In this document: one piece after another, positions 1 to 5,356 of the stretch | How positions within the stretch are numbered: position 1 is the first letter of the stretch | How the letters are laid out: each line of letters opens with the position of its first letter | From: Alphaproteobacteria bacterium UBA2966 | Lineage (GTDB): Bacteria; Pseudomonadota; Alphaproteobacteria; UBA2966 | Assembly: GCA_002348365.1 (NCBI GenBank) | Contig: DEBC01000073.1 | Coordinates: 1 to 5,585, forward strand | DNA length: 5,585 nt | Reading direction: 5' to 3' | Notes under the pieces: model-generated | The model's input: the letters and a program-made list of their open reading frames with translations, nothing else | Told to the model about the DNA's origin: nothing | Databases searched by the model: none | Translations under genes and position numbers: made by a program

Positions 1-388
1 CGTGGTCACCGTGCGCATGGTCCTCGAATGGCCCACCTTCGCGGAACGCCACGTGCCTCAGGCCATGGGCATCCATGAGGGAAGCGACATGCGCCTTATC
101 ACCCAGAGAGTCGATGGGTCGGTCGAGAAACGTTTCCAGGTTTGGGCCGACCCAGAAGATCACGTCGGCGTTCTGCAACGCACGAGCATGAGACGGGCGC
201 AGGCTATAGGAGTGAGGAGATCCGCCGCCTTCGACGATCAGGGACGGGGTGCCAATGCCCTGCATGACTCCGGCGACCAGCGAGTGGACGGGCTTGATGG
301 ATGCGACGACTGACGGCGGGTCGGCATATGCGTTCGTTCCCATAAGCGCCAGCGAGCCCGCCAACAAAGAAATACGGTGAAGCTTCAT
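1..388 (-). CDS. znuA: Zinc ABC transporter, periplasmic zinc-binding protein ZnuA (5' part, cut by window start)
   Basis: ZnuA captures Zn2+ in the periplasm and hands it to the ZnuB/ZnuC importer. Reading the minus strand from ATG at 388 gives 129 uninterrupted codons before the window edge, so only the N-terminal part, roughly 40% of a typical ZnuA, is visible. Residues 1-22 look like a Sec signal peptide: basic MKLHR, a hydrophobic run, then a likely cleavage after NAYA. The family core follows: VVASIKPVHSLVAGVM (27-42), then GGGSPHSYSLRPS (54-66), whose His59 is the expected first zinc ligand, and LQNADVIFWVGPNLETFL (71-88). The visible part ends in EDHAHGDH, which looks like the start of the charged His-rich loop typical of ZnuA. 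The gene is divergent from znuCB-zur and shares its control region. An AAGGA-like ribosome binding site lies about 10 bases before the ATG. The family call is very secure; the C-terminus is unseen. Confidence 0.96.
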   Translation of the reverse strand, partial: MKLHRISLLAGSLALMGTNAYADPPSVVASIKPVHSLVAGVMQGIGTPSLIVEGGGSPHSYSLRPSHARALQNADVIFWVGPNLETFLDRPIDSLGDKAHVASLMDAHGLRHVAFREGGPFEDHAHGDH

Positions 389-408
389 TTCTCTCGTTCC
401 TTGGTCAT
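385..408 (-). other. Possible 7-codon leader ORF overlapping the znuA start
   Basis: On the znuA strand, an ATG at 408 opens a reading frame of seven codons (MTKEREK). Its TGA stop overlaps the znuA start codon as ATGA. AAAGGG lies five bases before this ATG, a better-placed Shine-Dalgarno sequence than the one in front of znuA itself. Such an overlap is compatible with translational coupling. It is also short enough to be chance: the internal AAGGA of this mini-ORF is the likely ribosome binding site of znuA. No function is claimed. Confidence 0.2.
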
Positions 409-443
409 GTTAACCCTTTTGCCTGTCGGCCTTCCTCAGCTGT

Positions 444-461
444 GAAATGTAATAACATTGC
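444..461. promoter_or_regulatory. Predicted Zur operator, 18-bp type (znuA-proximal)
   Basis: GAAATGTAATAACATTGC is an imperfect inverted repeat in which 7 of 9 positions pair. AATGT and ACATT are separated by four bases. It agrees at 14 of 18 positions with the Zur signal I recall for the Agrobacterium group (GATATGTTATAACATATC). It lies between znuA and znuC and overlaps the best -10 candidate for znuA, so Zn-bound Zur there would block znuA transcription. The regulator itself is encoded in the same cluster (2219-2641). Confidence 0.8.
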
Positions 462-477
462 AGGAGCATAACGTCAC
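449..477 (-). promoter_or_regulatory. Candidate znuA promoter
   Basis: On the minus strand, GTGACG (477-472) and TATTAC (454-449) are separated by exactly 17 bases. Each matches the sigma-70-type consensus at four of six positions. Transcription would begin near 442, leaving a leader of about 53 bases before the znuA ATG. The -10 element lies inside the 18-bp Zur box, a sensible arrangement for repression. The match is weak and the call rests largely on spacing and position. Confidence 0.35.
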
Positions 478-488
478 CCATACGGGAC

Positions 489-511
489 GTAATGTTATAC
501 AATAACATTAT
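489..511. promoter_or_regulatory. Predicted Zur operator, 23-bp type (znuC-proximal)
   Basis: TAATGTTAT (490-498) and ATAACATTA (502-510) form a perfect 9-bp inverted repeat around ACA. The AATGT and ACATT half-sites are nine bases apart, which is the architecture of the gammaproteobacterial Zur signal as I recall it (GAAATGTTATA-N-TATAACATTTC; 18 of 22 defined positions match). It sits just upstream of the best -10 candidate for znuC and would cover the -35 region. It probably represses the znuCB-zur operon, including the repressor gene itself. Confidence 0.85.
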
Positions 512-521
512 TGCGTGACTG

Positions 522-527
522 TATAAC
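522..527 (+). promoter_or_regulatory. Candidate -10 element for the znuCB-zur operon
   Basis: TATAAC matches five of six positions of the TATAAT consensus and lies 11 bases downstream of the 23-bp Zur box, which would occupy the -35 position. I see no good -35 hexamer at 16-18 bases upstream. If it is used, transcripts begin near 534, which favours the ATG at 576 over the upstream GTG at 528 as the znuC start. Confidence 0.3.
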
Positions 528-575
528 GTGTGCGATCACCCGTTTGCAAGAATTCTGCTTCAACGGCAGCAGGGA

Positions 576-1406
576 ATGATTGACCGAATATCCCCCTTAC
601 TGACCCTCGAGAATGTCGGCCTCAATCGTGGAGGCCGGTGGCTCGTTCGCGGCGTAGATCTGACGGTCCGCCGGGGTGAGTCCGTGACCCTTATCGGCCC
701 CAACGGTGCCGGTAAATCGACAACCGCGAAGATCGCGCTTGGCCTTATGGCGCCGGACGAGGGGCAAGCTTCAAGGGCGCCGGGCCTGAAGGTCGGATAT
801 GTCCCGCAGAAACTCTCGATCGATTGGACTCTACCGCTGTCGCTTTGGCGTTTCATGTCCCTGACCAACCGGGTGGACGATCCCGCGGCGCGCGAAGCCC
901 TCGAGACGGTTGGGATCAGCCACCTTGCGGACGCCGAGTTGCGACATCTTTCCGGCGGGGAGTTCCAGCGCGCGCTTCTCGCACGCGCGATCGCGCGCAG
1001 GCCGGATCTCCTCGTCCTCGATGAGCCAGTTCAGAGCGTGGACTATTCGGGTGAAATCGCGCTCTACGAACTGATTGGCAACATTCGCCGAACCTTCGGC
1101 TGCGGCATCCTGATGATTTCCCACGATCTGCATGTTGTCATGGCTGATACCGACAGTGTCGTGTGTATGAACGGCCATGTCTGCTGCCAGGGGCCGCCGC
1201 GCGTGGTCGCCGAGAACCCCGAGTATCTGGCGTTGTTCGGCGCGCGGGCGGCCGGTGCGCTGGCAATCTATGAGCACGCGCACGATCATACCCACCTGTC
1301 CGATGGAACCGTGCAGCACGCTGACGGCTCGATCACGGATCACTGCCATCCGGATGACGGGCACCACGATGCAAACGCCTCTCGGGAAAATGACCATGCT
1401 GGATGA
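576..1406 (+). CDS. znuC: Zinc ABC transporter, ATP-binding protein ZnuC
   Basis: This is the cytoplasmic ATPase that powers zinc import through ZnuB. From ATG 576 it is 276 residues. All ABC motifs are present: Walker A GPNGAGKST (41-49), Q-loop VPQK (Gln78), signature LSGGEFQR (125-132), Walker B LLVLDE (145-150), D-loop SVD (154-156) and H-loop His183 in ISHD. After about residue 230 comes a His-rich tail with ten histidines and Cys257 (YEHAHDHTH, DHCHPDDGHH), a feature of alphaproteobacterial ZnuC proteins that probably binds zinc. A longer frame opens at GTG 528, but its extra 16 residues do not resemble the family and would start next to the candidate -10 element. The AGGGA before ATG 576 is unusually close, so the exact start is slightly uncertain. 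The stop overlaps znuB by 11 bases, indicating coupling. Likely repressed by Zur. Confidence 0.96.
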   Translation: MIDRISPLLTLENVGLNRGGRWLVRGVDLTVRRGESVTLIGPNGAGKSTTAKIALGLMAPDEGQASRAPGLKVGYVPQKLSIDWTLPLSLWRFMSLTNRVDDPAAREALETVGISHLADAELRHLSGGEFQRALLARAIARRPDLLVLDEPVQSVDYSGEIALYELIGNIRRTFGCGILMISHDLHVVMADTDSVVCMNGHVCCQGPPRVVAENPEYLALFGARAAGALAIYEHAHDHTHLSDGTVQHADGSITDHCHPDDGHHDANASRENDHAG

Positions 1407-2214
1407 TTTCTTTATCCGCGCGCTCGTTGCCGGTATCGGGGTTGCGCTCTTTGCCGGTCCGCTCGGCTGCTTCATCGTCTGGCGCCGGCTCGCCTACTTT
1501 GGTGACACGCTCTCCCACTCGGCCCTGCTCGGGGTGGCGCTGGCGCTTATCCTCCAAGTCAATATCACCGCGGCGGTCTTCGTTGTCTCGGCCATCATCG
1601 CTTTGTCGCTGTTGAGCTTGCAGCGGCGATCAAGCCTATCGTCCGATTCCCTGCTCGGCCTGCTCGCACACGCATCCCTTGCGCTGGGGCTAGTGGTACT
1701 CACGTTCTTGCCGACGGTCCGCGTGGATCTTCTGAGCTTCCTATTCGGCGATATCCTTGCTGTGTCGGTTACCGATTTGGTTGTGATCTATGTCGGTGGC
1801 GCGGCGGTCACGCTGGTGCTGGTCCTCGTCTGGCGTGCGCTGTTCGCCGCGACTGTGAACTACGAGGTCGCCGAGGCGGAGGGCATGCGTCCTGACCGTG
1901 CGAACGTGATCTTCATCCTACTCATGGCGACCGTCATCGCCATATCCATGAAGATCGTGGGCGTTCTGTTAATCACGGCGTTGCTCATCATCCCGGCCGC
2001 GACGGCACGACGCATGGCGCGAGGGCCCGAGGCAATGGCGTTGGTCTCTGCGGTAATTGGGGTCATCTCGGTGGTAGCCGGCCTTTTTGCGTCACTCGAA
2101 TGGGACACGCCCTCCGGTCCGACAATTGTTGTTGCGGCCCTTGTCTTGTTTTTGTTGGCGCTGCTGTCGGTGCCGGGCATACTTCGATCACACCCGCAGT
2201 CGCATGATAGCTAA
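1396..2214 (+). CDS. znuB: Zinc ABC transporter, membrane permease ZnuB
   Basis: ZnuB is the inner-membrane channel of the high-affinity zinc importer (ABC-3 family) and works with ZnuA and ZnuC. The 272-residue protein is the usual length and is strongly hydrophobic, with about eight or nine membrane spans (roughly 10-27, 43-74, 87-106, 119-149, 172-199, 215-233, 242-260). Family landmarks are GPLGCFIVWRRLAYFGDTLS (21-40), with HSALLGVALA following, the conserved VGVLLITALLIIPAATAR (188-205), and DTPSGPTIV (237-245). ATG 1396 is preferred because GGGA lies eight bases before it. An in-frame ATG at 1390 would add two residues but is only two bases from that site. It overlaps the end of znuC by 11 bases and is followed almost at once by zur, so all three genes are probably one transcript. 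Confidence 0.96.
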   Translation: MLDDFFIRALVAGIGVALFAGPLGCFIVWRRLAYFGDTLSHSALLGVALALILQVNITAAVFVVSAIIALSLLSLQRRSSLSSDSLLGLLAHASLALGLVVLTFLPTVRVDLLSFLFGDILAVSVTDLVVIYVGGAAVTLVLVLVWRALFAATVNYEVAEAEGMRPDRANVIFILLMATVIAISMKIVGVLLITALLIIPAATARRMARGPEAMALVSAVIGVISVVAGLFASLEWDTPSGPTIVVAALVLFLLALLSVPGILRSHPQSHDS

Positions 2215-2218
2215 TGCC

Positions 2219-2641
2219 ATGAAAGCCGATACACGCGCCAATCATGACCTCACCCGGAACCAGGCACTGGTCTTCGGGGTGCTCGAGGGCTCCGAGGCGC
2301 CGCTCAGCGCCTACTCCATTCTCGACCAGTTGCGCGAGGATGGGCTGCGCGCTCCGCTGCAGGTCTATCGCGCACTCGAGAAGCTGGTCGATTTCGGACT
2401 AGTTCACCGGCTCGAGAGCCTGAACGCCTTCGTTGCGTGCAACCACCCCTCGGGGCCGGAGGCAGGTGAATCCCATGGGACGGTCGCCTTCGCCATCTGC
2501 GAGAAATGCGACAACGTGGCCGAGTTCGCCGATCCTGATTTTGTCGAGCGCCTGCGCGGCTGGGCCAAAGCCGAGGGGTTCGAGCCCCACAGTACCATCA
2601 TAGAGTTGCGCGGCCTTTGTGAAGGTTGCTGCGTCGCCTGA
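2219..2641 (+). CDS. zur: Zinc uptake regulator Zur (Fur family)
   Basis: This is a zinc-responsive repressor of 140 residues. An N-terminal winged-helix domain (about 8-68) carries the recognition-helix segment LRAPLQVYRALEKL (43-56), and a C-terminal dimerisation domain follows. Two CxxC pairs, Cys94/Cys97 and Cys134/Cys137, form the structural zinc site of Fur-family proteins. By alignment with E. coli Zur as I recall it (His77, Cys88, His96, Glu111), the sensing site would be His63, Cys74, His86 and Glu102, all present, so the protein looks functional. There is a small insertion before His86 relative to E. coli. ATG 2219 starts four bases after the znuB stop; an in-frame ATG at 2204 would add five residues and overlap znuB by 11 bases. 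The gene lies downstream of the 23-bp Zur box, implying autorepression. Mur or Fur identity is unlikely given the znu context. Confidence 0.94.
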   Translation: MKADTRANHDLTRNQALVFGVLEGSEAPLSAYSILDQLREDGLRAPLQVYRALEKLVDFGLVHRLESLNAFVACNHPSGPEAGESHGTVAFAICEKCDNVAEFADPDFVERLRGWAKAEGFEPHSTIIELRGLCEGCCVA

Positions 2642-2744
2642 CCGGGGCCCGGCCCTTTCACCAAGTTGCGCTTGACGCGGTGCGTCGGGTTTGGGACACC
2701 CCCGTTTCGAAATTCCACAAAAGTAAAAATCGGAGGAGCCGCCC
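2642..2744 (+). other. Intergenic region zur-amidohydrolase: weak hairpins, strong ribosome binding site
   Basis: These 103 bases hold no gene. Just after the zur stop a GC-rich hairpin (2645-2655) is followed by only three T residues, and GACGC-GGT-GCGTC (2674-2686) forms a second short hairpin without a T-tract. Neither is a convincing intrinsic terminator, so read-through from the zinc operon is possible. TTGACG (2672-2677) resembles a -35 element, but nothing at the right spacing resembles a -10. No Zur box is visible. GGAGGA at 2732-2737, seven bases before ATG 2745, is a near-ideal Shine-Dalgarno sequence and fixes the start of the next gene. Confidence 0.6.
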
Positions 2745-3857
2745 ATGGCCGGCAACGTCGCGAACATCAATCCCTATGGCTCTAGTGCGGGACGAGAGCA
2801 TCCCGACCACTACAAGCGCCCGGACACGCTAATCATCGACATCCACGGCCATATCATGACCGAGGGCGTTGACGAGGAGGTGCGCAAGCACGTCCCGGCC
2901 ATGTCGCTGGACGCCGTCAAATATGCCAGCCCGCTAACCCGCGAGCTCAACAAGAAGCAGAATGAGGACCGGCACGAGGAACTGGTTGGCGTGACCAAGC
3001 GGCTGGCGGACATGGACAAGATGTGCGTCGACGTGATGGCCATCTCTCCCCAGCCGCCGCAGATGCACTATGAAGCCCCCAACGCGCTGGGCCAGGAAAC
3101 CGCCCAGAAGGTCAACGACAACATCGCCCGCGCCGTCTCGGAGGCTCCGGATCGACTGATCGGCTTGGGGACCGTGCCGCTGCAGAACACCGACATGGCG
3201 CTGAAGGAACTCGACCGGCTAATCGGTGAGCTCGGCTTCAAGGGCATCCAGATCGGCGCCCAGATCGGCCAGGACGAGCTGTCTGCCGAACGTCTCGAAC
3301 CCTTTTGGGCGAAGTGCGAGGAGCTGGACATCCCGATTTTGTTGCACCCGACCTCCTTTGCATCGGACCGGTTCGGCGCTCACTACCTGACCAACATCAT
3401 CGGCAACCCACTAGATACGACGGTCGCGATCCACTACCTGATCTTTGATGGGGTACTGGCGCGCTATCCGGGCCTGAAGATCGTGGCGGTGCATGGCGGC
3501 GCGTTCGTTGCGGCCTATGCCGCGCGTATGGACCATGCCTGGGGCCAGCGCGAGGATTGCTGCCTACATATCGACCAGCCGCCGACCAGCTATCTCAAGA
3601 ATATGTATTTCGACACGACGGTATTCTCAAACGATCAGCTCGACTTCCTAGTCCGGAAATATGGTGCCGACAAAATCTGCCTTGGCACGGACTATCCGTT
3701 CGACATGGCCGACTATGACCCGACCGAGCACATCATGGGCCTGGACGGTCACTCGATGGCTGACAAGGAGGCTATGTGCGGCCTCAATTCCGCCGGGCTG
3801 CTCAAGGTCGACGTCAACGATTTCGCGCGGGCCAACCCCCAGGAGAACTGGAGCTAG
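2745..3857 (+). CDS. ACMSD-like metal-dependent amidohydrolase/decarboxylase (Amidohydro_2 family)
   Basis: This is a 370-residue cytoplasmic TIM-barrel enzyme of the amidohydrolase superfamily, in the branch of aminocarboxymuconate-semialdehyde decarboxylase (ACMSD), whose members mostly decarboxylate or hydrolyse aromatic-ring-derived acids using one metal ion. Putative ligands are His34 and His36 (DIHGH, after strand 1), His201 (LLHPTSF) and Asp316 (GTDYPFD). His250 in VHGGAF matches the catalytic His228 of ACMSD, and Arg261 falls where ACMSD has substrate-binding Arg239. Other family landmarks are GTVPLQNTDMALKEL (142-156), ELGFKGIQIG (162-171) and YLKNMYFDTTVF (283-294). About 28 residues precede the first barrel strand, an N-terminal extension without signal-peptide character. 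The start is fixed by GGAGGA. The gene lies behind zur and converges on TRAP transporter genes, so an imported organic acid is a possible substrate. Family is secure; ACMSD activity itself is unsupported because no other tryptophan or nitrobenzoate pathway gene is visible. Confidence 0.9.
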   Translation: MAGNVANINPYGSSAGREHPDHYKRPDTLIIDIHGHIMTEGVDEEVRKHVPAMSLDAVKYASPLTRELNKKQNEDRHEELVGVTKRLADMDKMCVDVMAISPQPPQMHYEAPNALGQETAQKVNDNIARAVSEAPDRLIGLGTVPLQNTDMALKELDRLIGELGFKGIQIGAQIGQDELSAERLEPFWAKCEELDIPILLHPTSFASDRFGAHYLTNIIGNPLDTTVAIHYLIFDGVLARYPGLKIVAVHGGAFVAAYAARMDHAWGQREDCCLHIDQPPTSYLKNMYFDTTVFSNDQLDFLVRKYGADKICLGTDYPFDMADYDPTEHIMGLDGHSMADKEAMCGLNSAGLLKVDVNDFARANPQENWS

Positions 3858-3885
3858 TTCCCGCGACCAGTCGTCAGCAGACACG

Positions 3886-3916
3886 AAAAGCCGCCGGGTG
3901 ACCGGCGGCTTTTTTT
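3886..3916. terminator. Strong intrinsic terminator, probably bidirectional
   Basis: GCCGCCGG (3890-3897) and CCGGCGGC (3902-3909) form a perfect 8-bp GC-rich stem closed by a GTGA loop, which is a GNRA-type tetraloop. Seven T residues follow (3910-3916), making a classical terminator for the amidohydrolase, 32 bases after its stop. Four A residues on the left (3886-3889) extend the stem and become a T-tract on the minus strand, so the same hairpin, 26 bases after the dctM stop, can end the convergent TRAP transcript, though less efficiently. Confidence 0.92.
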
Positions 3917-3935
3917 ATCGGCGCAAGTCCGTGCG

Positions 3936-5324
3936 CTAGGACGGGAACAGTGCGTTGGGCAAAAACGTCGCGATTCCCGGGAACCGCACGATTAGGACCA
4001 TGGCGACGAGCATTATGATCCAGTAGGGGACCGAGCTCTTGAATATCGTCATGACGTTTATTTCGGGATCGATGTCCTGGATCGCTGATTTGACCGTATA
4101 GACCAACAACCCGAACGGCGGCGTCAGCAATCCGGCCTCGATGGCGATGATGGCAATGATCGCAAATGCGATCGGATCGAAGCCTAGCTTCACCGCGATG
4201 GGCGAGAAGATTGCCGCCGTCAGCAGCATGATCGAGATGGAATCGATGATCATGCCGAGTGCGAACCAGATCAACACCATCACGCCGATGATCATCCACG
4301 GCTCCATGCCGGACCCGATGAACAGTCCCTCGATGGCGTTGGCCATGCCGGTCATGGCGAGCGTGCGCGAATAGAGCGACGCTGCGACCAGCAATAGCAG
4401 AATCGGTGCAGACGTCTTGCCCACGGACAGGACCGCGTCGATGAAGTCCTTGAACCTCAGGCCCTTGATAATGGCCAGGACGAGGCCGATGAAGGCGCCC
4501 GCGCCCGCGCCCTCGGTTGGTGAGAAGATGCCGAACCAGATACCGCCGAGTACGGCGACGACGACTGCGATGATGCCGAGCAGGCTGACGATGAACTGGG
4601 CGGTCGAGACTTCTTCGGTGTCGCCTGCCGTGCCTCCGGTGACGTCGGCGCCGACGGCCTTCGCGTCCGGGTTGTGCACCACGCCGCCGCCGACTACGGA
4701 GGGTTTGAGCAGCGACATTCCGAACACGTACATGATGAACAGGGACATCAGCAGCAGGCCGGGCAGGACTCCGCCCGCGAACAGCTGTCCGATCGACTGC
4801 TCGGTCAGGATGCCCCACACGATCATCAGGACGCTCGGGGGGATCAGCATGCCTAGGCAACTGGACCCGGCCACGGTGCCGAGCGCGAAGCCCGGGTGAT
4901 AGCCGAAGCGCTTCATTTCGGGATAGGCGATGCGCGAGAAGGTCGCGGCGGATGCGATGCTGACACCGGTGACGAACGAGAACAGCGCGTTGCCGATAAC
5001 GGTGGCAATGCCGAGCCGGCCGGGCAGGCGGCGCAGCATGCGGTTGATCCCGCGATAGACGTCGGTGACGGTTCCCGATTTGCTGATGAATTCTCCCATC
5101 AGCAGGAACAGGGGTATGACCGCGAACACGAATTCGCGGATCGCTTCATAGGCAGTGGCGGCCAGCATGCGCTGGACGGTCCCGAACGCATAGACGTCCG
5201 CCCCGGTGACGAGGAAGATGCCCAGCGCGCTGGTCATGCCCAGGGCAATGGCGATGTGCACGCCGATGGCCACCAGGGCGATCAGGCAGACAATCAGCAA
5301 GATGGCGATATTGGCTTCGAACAC
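3936..5324 (-). CDS. dctM: TRAP transporter large permease, DctM family
   Basis: DctM is the large integral-membrane subunit of tripartite ATP-independent periplasmic transporters, which import mostly carboxylic acids using an ion gradient. The 462-residue protein has about twelve hydrophobic segments and typical family blocks: FVFAVIPLFLLMGEFISKSG (65-84), GMLIPPSVLMIVWG (158-171), FSPTEGAGAGAF (267-278), DSISIMLLTAAIFSPI (361-376) and EAGLLTPPFGLLVYTVKS (396-413). A polar loop at about 208-242, rich in Gly, Val, Asp and Thr, separates the two halves; the protein is somewhat longer than the usual 425-440 residues and this loop accounts for the excess. The start is GTG at 5324, supported by AAGGAAAG ending about seven bases before it. 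It lies 32 bases downstream of dctQ and is probably co-transcribed with it. The substrate cannot be predicted, because specificity resides mainly in the absent DctP. Confidence 0.95.
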   Translation of the reverse strand: MFEANIAILLIVCLIALVAIGVHIAIALGMTSALGIFLVTGADVYAFGTVQRMLAATAYEAIREFVFAVIPLFLLMGEFISKSGTVTDVYRGINRMLRRLPGRLGIATVIGNALFSFVTGVSIASAATFSRIAYPEMKRFGYHPGFALGTVAGSSCLGMLIPPSVLMIVWGILTEQSIGQLFAGGVLPGLLLMSLFIMYVFGMSLLKPSVVGGGVVHNPDAKAVGADVTGGTAGDTEEVSTAQFIVSLLGIIAVVVAVLGGIWFGIFSPTEGAGAGAFIGLVLAIIKGLRFKDFIDAVLSVGKTSAPILLLLVAASLYSRTLAMTGMANAIEGLFIGSGMEPWMIIGVMVLIWFALGMIIDSISIMLLTAAIFSPIAVKLGFDPIAFAIIAIIAIEAGLLTPPFGLLVYTVKSAIQDIDPEINVMTIFKSSVPYWIIMLVAMVLIVRFPGIATFLPNALFPS

Positions 5325-5356
5325 GGCAATCTTTCCTTATTCGTCGCGGAGTGGCG

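Noticed and set aside
2..313. Plus-strand open frame of 103 codons at the left edge
   Set aside because: It lies antisense to the clearly recognisable znuA frame and has no family resemblance; an open frame of this kind is expected opposite a GC-rich gene.
467..490. Inverted repeat ACGTC/GACGT between the two Zur boxes
   Set aside because: Only five paired bases with a ten-base spacer; too short to call a further operator or a hairpin of note.
528..575. GTG at 528 as the znuC start
   Set aside because: The 16 extra residues do not look like the ZnuC N-terminus, and the GTG directly abuts the candidate -10 element TATAAC; it remains a possible alternative.
831..1475. Minus-strand open frame of 214 codons across znuC
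   Set aside because: Antisense to a fully supported znuC with all ABC motifs; no recognisable domain.
3921..3936. Inverted repeat GCGCA/TGCGC just after the terminator
   Set aside because: Five-base arms without a T-tract and overlapping the dctM stop; probably chance.
3874..4860. Minus-strand open frame of 328 codons overlapping dctM
   Set aside because: It is the dctM sequence read in another frame: Arg/His-rich, low-complexity product with no family features, while the dctM frame matches the permease throughout.
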